Of a stretch of 15,641 nt of DNA, positions 6,822 through 15,119 are shown in pieces (positions within the stretch are counted from its first letter, which is position 1; each line of letters begins with the position of its first letter). The position numbers and the translations under genes were made by a program. A model generated the notes under the pieces. The model saw only the letters and a list, made by a program, of their open reading frames with translations. It ran no database searches and was not told where the DNA came from. The stretch covers positions 1 through 15,641 of the forward strand of contig NZ_JBHSGT010000004.1 of the NCBI RefSeq assembly GCF_042654605.1, given 5' to 3'. This DNA comes from Enterococcus_I eurekensis. GTDB lineage: Bacteria; Bacillota; Bacilli; Lactobacillales; Enterococcaceae.

Positions 6822-8282
6822 ATGTCGGTAGAAATGAGTAAATACTTGCAAGAGTTGGCCAAAAAGCAAGAGGAGTTAAAAGTAAAAATCAAAAAAGATC
6901 ATTGGCGCCTAGCTTACCATTTAATGCCGACGACAGGTTGGATGAATGACCCCAATGGATTATGCCAATTGAATGGTACATACCATTTCTATCATCAGTA
7001 TGGTCCAGCAAGTGCAACCGGCGAAGACGTGATTCATTGGGGACATAAAACATCAAAAGATTTGGTCCATTTTCAAGACGAGGAAATATTTTTATACCCT
7101 AATCATTCTTATGACCGTGACGGTGTCTATTCCGGTAGCGCGCTAGTCAAGGATGGTAAAATCCATTTTTTCTATACGGGAAATGTCAAGTTAGAAGGTG
7201 ATCATGACTATACATTCAGTGGTCGTGAACAAAATACCGTTCATGTTGTTAGTGAAGATGGATTTAAAATTAATAGCCAAAAAGTAGTCATTCCTCACGC
7301 TACCTATCCAAAAGAATTTACGAATCATATCCGTGATCCCAAGGTTTTTGAAAAAAATGGTGAGTATTGGATGTTGCTAGGTGCACGAACTCGTGATAAT
7401 GAAGGGAAAATTCCGTTATTTAAGTCTAATGACTTAGATGACTGGTCCTATCAAGGAAATTTCTTTGGGGATGATTTTTCGCTAGGATTTATGTGGGAAT
7501 GTCCTGACTTTTTTGAAGTTGATAATCAAGAGGTACTTGTCTTTTCGCCTCAAGGTGTCAATGGCTCGGATTTTGAATTTCAAAATGTTTACCAATCAGG
7601 TTACATGCTTGGAAATGTCGATTGGCAACAAGCCAAGTTTAAACAATCGGGGAAATTTATTGAATTTGATCGAGGATTTGATTTTTATGCTCCGCAAACA
7701 TTTGAAGACGAACAAGGACGAAGAATTTTAATTGCTTGGATGGGGATTGGTGATACCATGCCAGAATATTCTTATCCTACAGCGAATAAAGGATGGCAAC
7801 ATGCCGCTACACTGCCTAGAGAAATTACCGTAACAAAAGGAAAGTTATATCAAAAACCATTGAAAGAATATGAAGTACTACGTTGTAGAGAAGAAAAATA
7901 TCATTATGAAAAATCCCTCAAGAATGAGCAGTTTTTGAAGGGAGAAGTCTACGAAATGTGTATTGAGATATTGGAACAAGGCAATTTTGCTATTAAAATG
8001 CGAGAGGATACAGTGTTACAATACAATAATGGGGTTTTAACCCTACAACATGGCCCTTCAGGCTTTGGACGAAATAAACGACAGATTGAGTTGAAGGAGT
8101 TAGAAAAGATCCAATTGTTTATGGATAAATCATCAATAGAAATTTTTATTAATGATGGCGAGTATGTAATGACATCACGTTTTTTCCCTAAAAATGGTTG
8201 TGATTTTATTGAGTTTACTGGAGATGCACATTTGTTAATAAAGAAATGGAACTTAAATAAAGCGATTTCGACCAAAGATTAA
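6822..8282 (+). CDS. scrB: Sucrose-6-phosphate hydrolase (GH32)
   Basis: Cytoplasmic enzyme splitting sucrose-6-phosphate into glucose-6-phosphate and fructose. The 486-aa product has no signal peptide. It carries the GH32 triad: nucleophile Asp43 in WMNDPNG (40-46), transition-state stabiliser Asp172 in RDP (171-173) and acid/base Glu226 in WECPD (225-229). The five-bladed propeller spans about 30-340, and the C-terminal beta-sandwich follows, with the family-typical SSIEIFINDGE stretch near 440-450. The ATG has GGGGAGA upstream; Met5 is a less likely alternative start. The gene is second in the operon after the EIIBC gene and is ended by a terminator. Activity on other beta-fructosides cannot be excluded, but the PTS partner argues for the phosphorylated disaccharide. 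Confidence 0.93.
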   Translation: MSVEMSKYLQELAKKQEELKVKIKKDHWRLAYHLMPTTGWMNDPNGLCQLNGTYHFYHQYGPASATGEDVIHWGHKTSKDLVHFQDEEIFLYPNHSYDRDGVYSGSALVKDGKIHFFYTGNVKLEGDHDYTFSGREQNTVHVVSEDGFKINSQKVVIPHATYPKEFTNHIRDPKVFEKNGEYWMLLGARTRDNEGKIPLFKSNDLDDWSYQGNFFGDDFSLGFMWECPDFFEVDNQEVLVFSPQGVNGSDFEFQNVYQSGYMLGNVDWQQAKFKQSGKFIEFDRGFDFYAPQTFEDEQGRRILIAWMGIGDTMPEYSYPTANKGWQHAATLPREITVTKGKLYQKPLKEYEVLRCREEKYHYEKSLKNEQFLKGEVYEMCIEILEQGNFAIKMREDTVLQYNNGVLTLQHGPSGFGRNKRQIELKELEKIQLFMDKSSIEIFINDGEYVMTSRFFPKNGCDFIEFTGDAHLLIKKWNLNKAISTKD

Positions 8283-8301
8283 GAAAATATTTAATTTATT
8301 G

Positions 8302-8361
8302 AAAAACACCTCTATACTAAAATTCTTTCAATCGATTGAATTTTATATAAAGGTGTTTTTT
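8302..8361 (+). terminator. Rho-independent terminator after scrB
   Basis: AAAAACACCT (8302-8311) pairs with AGGTGTTTTT (8351-8360). Inner pairing TATA/TATA and the palindromic TCAATCGATTGA (8328-8339) extend the fold. The T run serves as the tail. Confidence 0.8.
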
Positions 8362-8677
8362 ACTCTGAAAAAGAGTGTGCGGTAGTATTAAAGATAAAAC
8401 GACAGAGGGAATAGACAATCAAAAAGAACTTATTATCTTAAAAAACACAGAGTTATTTTAATTGTTTAATGGGAAATTATCGGATAAGAGGCACGTTAAT
8501 CATCGGGCCAAAAAGTGCTAGGAAAATGAAATCAGTCAATTTATTTTGCTATATGATAATGAGAAAATACCCTTATTCGTGTAATTTTCAGAAAACCGTG
8601 TTAAACTGTTAAAGCGAAAATAATAAACTGAATCAAGGTCTGTGAATTTGGTTTAACTAAAGGATGTATTAATTAAA
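8362..8677. other. Gene-free leader upstream of the DEAD-box helicase
   Basis: About 315 nt without a supported gene. An ACTCT/AGAGT hairpin lies just after the scrB terminator. A TTGCTATA sequence at 8546-8553, with TG before a TATATG (8550-8555), resembles the extended -10 in front of the LacI gene and is the best promoter guess, which would leave a leader of about 115 nt. The only ribosome-like site is AAAGGA near 8659-8664, about 13 nt from the ATG, which is long. A 47-codon ORF at 8469-8612 lacks a ribosome site and was not accepted. Confidence 0.4.
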
Positions 8678-10156
8678 ATGGAACAAAATAAATTTTCAGA
8701 TTACAAGCTTGACGAATCGATTGTTAAAGCGCTAACGGTTTTGAAGTATACAGAACCGACACCGGTTCAAAGAGAAGTCTTACCATTATTACTAAATAAT
8801 AAAGATATTATTGTGAAATCTCAAACTGGTAGTGGAAAAACAGCAGCATTTGGCATACCATTGGTACAAAATGTCGACTGGGAAGAGCGCGCACCACAAG
8901 CTTTGATTTTAACGCCGACTCGAGAATTAGCGATGCAAATTAAAGATGAGTTATTTAATATCGGGCGCTACAAACGTTTAAAAGTTGAAGCCCTTTATGG
9001 TAAAAGCTCCTATCAATCACAAGTCAAGAATTTAAAGCAACGCACACATATTGTCGTTGCAACACCTGGTCGGTTGTTTGATCATATTGTGAGAGGTTCA
9101 ATTGATTTGTCAAAAATTGAGACGTTAATTATTGACGAAGCTGATGAAATGTTAGCGATGGGATTTATTGAACAAGTGGAAGAGATATTAAATGAATTAC
9201 CTTCGGCACGAACAACCGCGTTATTTTCAGCGACAATGCCCAAAGCAGTTAAAGAACTAGCTGATTCATTTTTATATTCGCCAAAGTTAATTGAAATTGC
9301 TCCATCACAACAGGCGAAACCTCATGTTCGTCAACAATTTATTCGTGTGGATGAAGAGGATAAAATGAAGGCCTTTAAAGACCTTTTTATTGTGGATAAT
9401 CCTGAAAGCAGTATTATTTTTTGTAATACAAAAATTATGGTTGAACGTTTAACAAAAGAAATTGCTCGCTTAGGTGTACAAGTGGAAATGTTGCATGGTG
9501 GTATGGAACAAAAAGATCGTACGCGTGTGATGAGTGACTTTAAACGTGGCTATTTTAGACATTTAGTTGCCACCGATGTCGCGGCAAGAGGAATTGACGT
9601 CGCTGATATTGCTTTAGTTGTGAACTATGATTTACCTGACAAAACAGAAACCTATGTTCATCGAATTGGTCGTACCGCACGTTTTGAAAACAAAGGAAAA
9701 GCATTGTCATTTGTGGGAATTAACGATAAATTGCAATTAGATGAATTGTTAACGAGTCAAGAACGTTTGATTGAAGAAATCCCGCGTCCTAGTCGTGCAA
9801 CAGTCGATAAATATCGAATGGACTTTAGCCGGAAACAAGGTCAACGTCCAACGATTCGCAAAGAAAAAGGGCTTGATTTTAAAGAAGACATTATGAAAAT
9901 TCACATCAATGCTGGTAAAAAAACGAAGATGCGCCCAGGCGATGTTGTAGGGGCAATTTGTAATATTGAAGGCGTGACAGCCGATGATATTGGTGTCATT
10001 AACTTAATGGATGTATCAACATTTGTGGAAATTTTAAATGGAAAAGGGCCACGTGTGTTGAGTGCTTTACAAAAAATGCCGATTAAAGGACGTGCTCGTC
10101 GTGTCAGCCGTTCAAATGAAACAGAGTATGAACGTGATTTAAGAAATGGTTATTAA
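8678..10156 (+). CDS. dbpA: DEAD-box ATP-dependent RNA helicase, DbpA/YxiN type
   Basis: RNA helicase, 492 aa. It has the Q motif with Gln31, motif I SQTGSGKT (48-55), Ia PTRELA (80-85), TPGR (129-132), DEAD (153-156), SAT (184-186), then the second RecA domain with VAARGID and HRIGRTAR. The last 75 or so residues, with GDVVGAICNIEGV and IGVINLMD, match the DbpA RNA-binding domain. In E. coli DbpA and Bacillus YxiN that domain recognises hairpin 92 of 23S rRNA, so a role in large-subunit assembly is the likely job. The short linker before it lacks the long basic tail of CshA. It is a single-gene unit between two regulatory/catabolic blocks, with no evident functional link to either. The start is the first ATG in frame; an upstream ATG at 8664 runs into a stop at once. 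Confidence 0.9.
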   Translation: MEQNKFSDYKLDESIVKALTVLKYTEPTPVQREVLPLLLNNKDIIVKSQTGSGKTAAFGIPLVQNVDWEERAPQALILTPTRELAMQIKDELFNIGRYKRLKVEALYGKSSYQSQVKNLKQRTHIVVATPGRLFDHIVRGSIDLSKIETLIIDEADEMLAMGFIEQVEEILNELPSARTTALFSATMPKAVKELADSFLYSPKLIEIAPSQQAKPHVRQQFIRVDEEDKMKAFKDLFIVDNPESSIIFCNTKIMVERLTKEIARLGVQVEMLHGGMEQKDRTRVMSDFKRGYFRHLVATDVAARGIDVADIALVVNYDLPDKTETYVHRIGRTARFENKGKALSFVGINDKLQLDELLTSQERLIEEIPRPSRATVDKYRMDFSRKQGQRPTIRKEKGLDFKEDIMKIHINAGKKTKMRPGDVVGAICNIEGVTADDIGVINLMDVSTFVEILNGKGPRVLSALQKMPIKGRARRVSRSNETEYERDLRNGY

Positions 10157-10223
10157 AAAGTATTTTTCAATTAAAGTGCTTTCGACTTTAAACTCGTTGA
10201 ACTCCATGTTAAAATAACACTAA

Positions 10224-10229
10224 TATAAT
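10224..10229 (+). promoter_or_regulatory. Likely -10 box of the GntR-type gene
   Basis: A perfect TATAAT lies 26 bp before the GntR start codon. The only good -35 (TTGAAC, 10197-10202) is 21 bp away, which is too far, so the promoter is either weak or needs help. A 7-bp hairpin (TTAAAGT 10171-10177, ACTTTAA 10185-10191) just upstream lacks a T tail and is not a convincing terminator for the helicase gene. Confidence 0.4.
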
Positions 10230-10255
10230 GAAATATTTTTAGGTGGAGGAAACAG

Positions 10256-10954
10256 ATGATAGGAAAAAAAGTACTTTATTTAGAAGTTGCGAATACACTG
10301 AAAACAGATATCTTAAAAGAAGTCTATCCTGTCGGAAGTTTAATTCCTACTGAAAATGAATTAGAAGTGGCTTTTTCTGTTAGTAAAATAACGATTCGAA
10401 AAGCTGTTGAGATTCTCGTCCAAGAAGGCTATTTAGAGAAAAAAAGTGGAATTGGAACAACCGTAATTAGTAATCGTCCGTTCAATAAGTTATCAAAAGC
10501 CGTTTCTTTCTCGACGATTTTAGAAAATGATGGTTTAGATATTCGAAAAGAATTTTTGACGATCGAAGAAATCAATGCAACAGAAACTAGATTGAATTTA
10601 GAACAAATCGGATCGAAAGTTTTGAAATTAACGCGACTTTATTATTTAGATGAAAAACCGTTCATTTTATTTGAACATTACTTACCATGGATTAGTGATT
10701 ATTCTTCAATTTTAAGAGACGAAGCATCGTTATACAGTTGGCTAAGTCATCATGGTTATGTCATTAATAATATAAAAGATGATTTTGATATCGTAGAGGC
10801 CTCGAAAGAACTTCAAGAAAAATTACAATTAACAACACCGTACGTTTTAAGAAGACATCGCTATTCTTATAGCCGTCATCAAGAATTAATTGAATATTCT
10901 ATTGGGTATTATGATGTTAAAAAACATGCATATAGTATTGAATATGAAGTTTAG
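10256..10954 (+). CDS. GntR-family (HutC/UTRA) transcriptional regulator
   Basis: Transcription factor of 232 aa, likely the local regulator of the catabolic operon that follows. The winged helix-turn-helix spans about 6-72, with the GntR signature LIPTENELEVAFSVSKITIR (29-48) and the wing EKKSGIGTTV. Residues about 90-228 form a UTRA ligand-binding domain of the HutC subfamily, which usually binds sugar phosphates or related small acids. GGTGGAGGAAAC gives a strong ribosome site. A terminator starts one base after the stop, so it is transcribed apart from the next operon, whose promoter region carries two overlapping inverted repeats that could be its operators. The ligand cannot be read from the sequence; an intermediate of the operon's pathway would be the natural guess. 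Confidence 0.9.
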   Translation: MIGKKVLYLEVANTLKTDILKEVYPVGSLIPTENELEVAFSVSKITIRKAVEILVQEGYLEKKSGIGTTVISNRPFNKLSKAVSFSTILENDGLDIRKEFLTIEEINATETRLNLEQIGSKVLKLTRLYYLDEKPFILFEHYLPWISDYSSILRDEASLYSWLSHHGYVINNIKDDFDIVEASKELQEKLQLTTPYVLRRHRYSYSRHQELIEYSIGYYDVKKHAYSIEYEV

Positions 10955-10990
10955 GGCAAAGAGGAGCAGTCTTCTTTGTCTTTTTTTTTT
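10955..10990 (+). terminator. Rho-independent terminator after the GntR-type gene
   Basis: GGCAAAGAGGA (10955-10965) pairs with TCTTCTTTGTC (10970-10980), giving 11 pairs including two G:U, around a GCAG loop, followed by ten T. It begins directly after the stop codon. Confidence 0.9.
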
Positions 10991-10995
10991 CGAAA

Positions 10996-11023
10996 AATGT
11001 TTACGTTTAAACATTATAATGTT
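10996..11023. promoter_or_regulatory. Operator/promoter region of the MupG-aldolase operon
   Basis: TATAAT (11015-11020) is the probable -10; no good -35 is present. Two inverted repeats overlap it. AATGTTTA (10996-11003) and TAAACATT (11008-11015) are separated by CGTT, and AACATTATAATGTT (11010-11023) is a perfect 14-bp palindrome. The shared half-site AACATT suggests side-by-side binding of one dimeric protein, most simply the GntR-type regulator. Read on the - strand, the first repeat also fits a cre with two mismatches. The ribosome site of the first gene is AAAGAGGTGG near 11036-11045. Confidence 0.5.
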
Positions 11024-11051
11024 ATGGTCAATCTCAAAGAGGTGGGAAAAT

Positions 11052-12134
11052 ATGAAAAGAAGATTAGGTGTTTCTTTATATCCAGATAATAGCGATTTTA
11101 ATCAAGGTAAGGACTATTTAGTTTTAGCAAAAAAATATGGGTTTTCGCGTATTTTTATGAGTATGTTAGAGGTTAGCGAAGGTCGAGAAAGTGTTTTTAA
11201 TAAGTTTAAGAAAATTATTGATTATGCTAAAAGCTTGGACTTTGAAGTTATATTAGATATTGCACCAGCGATTTTTGAAGCCTTAAATATATCATATGAT
11301 GATTTGTCATTTTTTGAAGAAGTTGGAGCGGACGGTATTCGTTTAGATTTAGGTTTTGATGGCAGTAAAGAAGCTCTATTGTCGTTTAATCCGTATGGTT
11401 TAATTATTGAATTAAATATGAGTAATGATGTTGCATATTTAGATAATATTTTGACATATGAGGCGAATAAACCATTTATCTACGGCTGTCATAATTTCTA
11501 TCCACAAGACAGATCGGCCTTGTCACTTGATTTTTTTGTTGCTTGTAGTCAACGTTTTAAGAATCAAGGTATCCGTACAGCTGCTTTTGTCACTTCAAAC
11601 GAAGCAACACTTGGACCGTGGGATGTCAATGATGGTTTACCAACGCTTGAAATGCATCGCTATTTACCAATTGAAGTTCAAACGAAACATTTATTTGCGA
11701 TAGGCTTAATCGATGATGTTATTATTGGCAACGCTTATGCTTCGGAAGCAGAATTACAGGTGATGAGTGAGGTTAATCGTTACCAATTATCTTTTGAGGT
11801 AGAATTTGTACCGGAAGTGAACGACGTTGAAAAAGAAATTGTGCTAAAAAATCAACATGTTCGACGAGGAGATATTACTGCTAGAATGGTTCGTTCGACC
11901 GTTGTTCGTAAAATTTATCAAAAAGATGCTAATCCAGTTCATGATAATCACTTGGTCTTTAAAAGAGGAGACATAGTGATAGGAAATGATCTTTTTGGAA
12001 AATATAAAAATGAATTACAAATTGTTTTAGAAGAACATCAAGATAATCGGAAAAATAAAGTCGGTCAGATTATTGATGATGAGCATTTGTTACTTGATTA
12101 CATTAAGCCTTGGAGTAAATTCTTATTCCAATGA
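11052..12134 (+). CDS. mupG: MupG-like TIM-barrel phosphoglycosidase (DUF871)
   Basis: The product is 360 aa and cytoplasmic. The family is DUF871/MupG; the characterised Staphylococcus member is a 6-phospho-N-acetylmuramidase that cuts PTS-imported phospho-disaccharide. The N-terminal TIM barrel covers about 1-240, with RRLGVSLYPDNS (3-14), GADGIRLDLGFDG (92-104) and the conserved CHNFYPQDRSALS (146-158). A C-terminal beta-rich domain spans about 245-360, with NQHVRRGDITARMVRS and FKRGDIVIGN. I chose the ATG after AAAGAGGTGG; the frame is open upstream through the terminator and the GntR gene, but that is not translated in this frame. The stop overlaps the following gene's first ATG. No PTS gene accompanies it, so its substrate must be imported elsewhere. 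Whether it acts on MurNAc-6P glycosides or a related phospho-glycoside is uncertain. Confidence 0.8.
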   Translation: MKRRLGVSLYPDNSDFNQGKDYLVLAKKYGFSRIFMSMLEVSEGRESVFNKFKKIIDYAKSLDFEVILDIAPAIFEALNISYDDLSFFEEVGADGIRLDLGFDGSKEALLSFNPYGLIIELNMSNDVAYLDNILTYEANKPFIYGCHNFYPQDRSALSLDFFVACSQRFKNQGIRTAAFVTSNEATLGPWDVNDGLPTLEMHRYLPIEVQTKHLFAIGLIDDVIIGNAYASEAELQVMSEVNRYQLSFEVEFVPEVNDVEKEIVLKNQHVRRGDITARMVRSTVVRKIYQKDANPVHDNHLVFKRGDIVIGNDLFGKYKNELQIVLEEHQDNRKNKVGQIIDDEHLLLDYIKPWSKFLFQ

Positions 12135-12148
12135 AAGTAGGAAACCGC

Positions 12149-13264
12149 ATGTTAGATTTAATTATCAAAGAGGGCAGGACATTGACAGGTGAACCGCTTG
12201 AAGTCGGTATTCAATCGGGAAAAATCGTGCTAATTTCTTCAGTAATTAATGAACCGAGTCGATCCGTTATTTCTGCTAAAGAGACAATTATATCTGCCGG
12301 ATGGATTGATAGCCATGTTCACTGCTATGAAAAAATGGACTTATATTATGATTTTCCTGATGAAATTGGCATTAAAAAAGGAGTGACGACGGTCATTGAT
12401 GCTGGAACGGCTGGCGAGAAGAATATTGGTGATTTTTATCAACTCGCGCAACAAGCTAAAACAAATGTTTTCGCATTAATGAATATTTCTGAAGATGGAA
12501 TCGTCCATCAAGATGAATTAGCCGATTTAAGTAAAATTAATCAAGAAAAAAATTTAGCACGTTTAGCTCAATTTCCAAAGTTTATCGTTGGAATTAAAGC
12601 GAGAATGAGTAAAACAGTTGTTGGTGATAATGGTATCTTGCCATTAAAGCTGGCAAAAGAATTACAGAAAAAAGCGAAGGGAATTCCATTAATGGTTCAT
12701 ATTGGTTCCGCGCCCCCAACATTAGATGAAGTCTTATCATTATTAGAGTCTGGGGATATTGTAACGCATTGTTATAACGGTAAACCTAATGGTATTATGG
12801 ATAAAAATGAGAAGGTAAAACCCTTTGTTTTGGATGCATATAGCCGAGGGATTTTATTTGATATCGGACATGGAACGGACAGTTTTAATTTTAAAGTTGG
12901 GAAAAAATCGGTTCAAGAGAACTTTTTGTGTCAAACGATTAGTACCGATATTTATCATCGAAATCGTGAAAATGGACCTGTTTTTGATTTGGCTACAACC
13001 ATGGAAAAGGCTCTTTATTTAGGAATTTCACTGGAAAATATTTTGAAGATGGTAACAGAAAACCCGGCTAAAAATTTCCATCTAACGACAAAAGGTGTGT
13101 TAGAAGTTGGAAAAGATGCCGATTTGACCCTCTTTAAAATTAAGAATAAAGAGAAATATCTAATCGATTCCAATGGAAATGAAGCAATCGTTTCAAAAGA
13201 AATTCAACCAACTATGACGATTGTTGGAGGAAAAGTTTACCCTGTTGAGGAGGCAAAACAATGA
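12149..13264 (+). CDS. COG3964-type amidohydrolase/deacetylase metallohydrolase
   Basis: Zinc-type amidohydrolase, 371 aa, closely resembling in pattern the E. faecalis protein EF0837 as I recall it. Proteins of this group were once labelled dihydroorotase or adenine deaminase, labels considered unreliable; deacylase/deacetylase-type chemistry fits better. All expected metal ligands are visible: His56 and His58 in DSHVH, the carboxylated Lys150 in GIKARMS, His184 in MVHIGSAPP, His207 in THCYNG and Asp267 in STDIYH. I prefer the ATG at 12149, which has GTAGGA at good spacing and gives the family-typical start LDLIIKEG. The ATG at 12131, overlapping the previous stop, is in frame and would add six residues, but its nearest ribosome site is 15 nt away. 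It overlaps the next gene by 4 nt. The substrate is unknown. Confidence 0.85.
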   Translation: MLDLIIKEGRTLTGEPLEVGIQSGKIVLISSVINEPSRSVISAKETIISAGWIDSHVHCYEKMDLYYDFPDEIGIKKGVTTVIDAGTAGEKNIGDFYQLAQQAKTNVFALMNISEDGIVHQDELADLSKINQEKNLARLAQFPKFIVGIKARMSKTVVGDNGILPLKLAKELQKKAKGIPLMVHIGSAPPTLDEVLSLLESGDIVTHCYNGKPNGIMDKNEKVKPFVLDAYSRGILFDIGHGTDSFNFKVGKKSVQENFLCQTISTDIYHRNRENGPVFDLATTMEKALYLGISLENILKMVTENPAKNFHLTTKGVLEVGKDADLTLFKIKNKEKYLIDSNGNEAIVSKEIQPTMTIVGGKVYPVEEAKQ

Positions 13265-14370
13265 GTGTTTATGAGAAATATGGTTTGAAAAAAGTCATTA
13301 ATGCCAGTGGGAAAATGACGATTCTAGGCGTCTCGAAAGTCAGTGATACTGTTAGTGCAGCTCAAAAAGTTGGCGGTCAAAATTTCTTTGAGATGTCAGA
13401 ATTAATCATCCAGTCGGGGCGTTATATTGCAAAATTATTAGGTGCAGAAAATGCGACCGTCGTTTCTTCAGCTAGCGCAGGCATTGCCCAATCAGTAGCA
13501 GCTTTAATTGGTCGAGGCGATGCTTATCATACGATGCATCCTTACACACCTCGTATCACACGCCGTGACATTATTTTACCTAAAGGACATAATGTCAACT
13601 ATGGTACGAGCGTAGAATTAATGGTACAACAAGGCGGAGGTATGGTTGTGGAAGCAGGTTATGCGAATGAATGCACTCCGGAGCAAGTCGCGATGGAAAT
13701 TACAGAGAACACAGCCGCGTTACTCTATATTAAAAGTCATCATACCGTTCAAAAAAGTATGCTTTCCGTTCAAGAGATGGTTAAAATTGCGAAAGAATAT
13801 CAATTACCCTTAATTGTTGATGCTGCAGCTGAAGAAGATCTTTTTACTTATTATAAGCAAGGAGTCGACTTAGTGATTTATAGTGGAGCTAAAGCGATTG
13901 AAGGTCCAAGTTCGGGGCTAGTTGTTGGGAAAGAACCTTATGTTTCTTGGATACAAGAACAAAGTAAAGGTTTGGGTCGATCAATGAAAATCGGCAAAGA
14001 AAACATTTTAGGTTTTGTACAAGCGATAGAAGATTTTATAATAAAAGGTTCAGAAGATGGCGATCAAATGAAAGCCAGACTCAAACCATTTATTGATTCG
14101 TTAAACCAAATTAAAGGAATTGAGGCTTCGATTGTTCAAGATGCAGCTGGTCGTGCGATTTACCGAGCAAAAGTAGTGATAACCGGTAATCATACCGCAC
14201 TAGAAGTTATCAAAGAACTGAAAAAAGGTGAGACGGCGATCTACACGCGAGAGTATCAAGCAAATAACGGTGTTATCGAGTTCGATATTCGAGCAGTTGA
14301 CCAGACAGAGATGTTTGTAATTGTAGAAAAATTAAGTGGTATTTTGAAAGTGGAAAATGAAGATGATTAG
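13261..14370 (+). CDS. dgaE: DgaE-like PLP-dependent ammonia-lyase (SelA fold)
   Basis: PLP enzyme of 369 aa in the SelA-like group. The Salmonella member DgaE converts D-glucosaminate-6-phosphate to 2-keto-3-deoxy-6-phosphogluconate plus ammonia. Residues 14-40 hold the substrate-entry region INASGKMTILGVSKVSD, and VVSSASAGIAQSV (67-79) is the PLP phosphate-binding area. Asp187 in LIVDAAAEED should pair with the pyridine nitrogen, and Lys211 in IYSGAKAIEGPSSG is the Schiff-base lysine. It is not a true selenocysteine synthase: it is shorter, and it lies in a sugar-acid operon. GAGGAGG precedes the ATG, which overlaps the amidohydrolase stop. The aldolase gene starts inside its last codons. 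Length and motifs look intact. Confidence 0.87.
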   Translation: MSVYEKYGLKKVINASGKMTILGVSKVSDTVSAAQKVGGQNFFEMSELIIQSGRYIAKLLGAENATVVSSASAGIAQSVAALIGRGDAYHTMHPYTPRITRRDIILPKGHNVNYGTSVELMVQQGGGMVVEAGYANECTPEQVAMEITENTAALLYIKSHHTVQKSMLSVQEMVKIAKEYQLPLIVDAAAEEDLFTYYKQGVDLVIYSGAKAIEGPSSGLVVGKEPYVSWIQEQSKGLGRSMKIGKENILGFVQAIEDFIIKGSEDGDQMKARLKPFIDSLNQIKGIEASIVQDAAGRAIYRAKVVITGNHTALEVIKELKKGETAIYTREYQANNGVIEFDIRAVDQTEMFVIVEKLSGILKVENEDD

Positions 14371-15105
14371 AGCACCAAAATTTTATCAAGGTCAAGTTTG
14401 TTTGAATGTATTAGCCAACACAGTCGACAATGCAATGGACTGTTATGATGCAGCAGAAGGGCATATTGTTTTAGGCGTCTTATCGAAAAAATATGCGAGC
14501 AATCAATCAGCTATTGATGATATGAAACAATATCAAGAAGCGACGAATAATGCGTTATCAATCGGATTAGGTGCAGGTGATCCAAATCAAAGTACAATGG
14601 GGACTCGTTTAACTGAAGAGTTGCATCCGAAACATGTGAATCAAGTATTCACAGGTGTAGGTGGTTCACGTGCGGTTTTAAAACAAGAAGAAACGTTTAT
14701 TAATGGGCCTGTTTCACCCACAGGTAAAGTTGGTTATGTCAATATTGCGACGGGTCCACTTTCTGCTAAAATGCCTGCCGCAGAAGTGACGATTGAAGTG
14801 GCGATTGCCTTATTAAAAGATATGGGTGGATCCTCAGTCAAGTATTTCCCAATGAATGGCTTGGTACATTTGGACGAATATAAAGCGGTAGCGAAGGCTT
14901 GTGCGAAAATGATTTCACCTTAGAACCAACTGGTGGAATTGATTTAGAAAACTTTGAAGCGATTTTACAAATAGCAGTAGATGCCGGCGTTAAAAAAATT
15001 ATTCCACATATTTATAGCTCGATTATTGATTCTGAGACAGGCAATACACGACCGGAAGATGTTAAAGCATTATTTGCACTAACAAAAAAAGTTTTAGCAA
15101 AATAA
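14363..15105 (+). pseudogene. dgaF: DgaF-like KDGP aldolase, one-base frameshift
   Basis: This gene would encode the 2-keto-3-deoxy-6-phosphogluconate aldolase yielding pyruvate and glyceraldehyde-3-phosphate, about 247 aa. The likely Schiff-base lysine is in VKYFPMNG (about residue 160), and the C-terminal half has TLEPTGGIDLENF. The frame breaks at about 14903-14906: the first part ends in CAKMISP with a stop at 14921-14923, while the rest (to 15105) continues in the next frame. Adding one G, so that GCGAAAAT reads GCG GAA AAT, restores ACAENDFTLEPTGG without any other change. I place the start at 14363, nine nt after AAAGTGG; ATG 14357 is possible but too close to it. It overlaps dgaE. Real mutation and base-calling error are both possible; the otherwise perfect second half points to a recent event or an error. 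Confidence 0.85.
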
Positions 15106-15119
15106 AAAGGGGATAAACG

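Noticed and set aside
8469..8612. A 47-codon + strand ORF in the helicase leader
   Set aside because: No ribosome site lies before its ATG, the encoded sequence has no recognisable family features, and a predicted promoter lies within it. It is more likely chance.
10171..10191. Hairpin after the helicase gene as a terminator
   Set aside because: The stem is only seven A/T-rich pairs and no T run follows on the + strand.
10890..11051. Upstream extension of the MupG-like gene
   Set aside because: It would run through the GntR gene end, a strong terminator and the promoter; the family start RRLGVSLYPDNS follows the ATG at 11052.
12149..13264. Dihydroorotase or adenine deaminase
   Set aside because: The metal ligands are generic to the superfamily, and the neighbours have no nucleotide metabolism role; the COG3964 group is known to have been misnamed this way.
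13261..14370. Selenocysteine synthase (SelA)
   Set aside because: The fold is shared, but the length and the operon context with an aldolase and KDG kinase match DgaE; no selB or tRNA-Sec is nearby.
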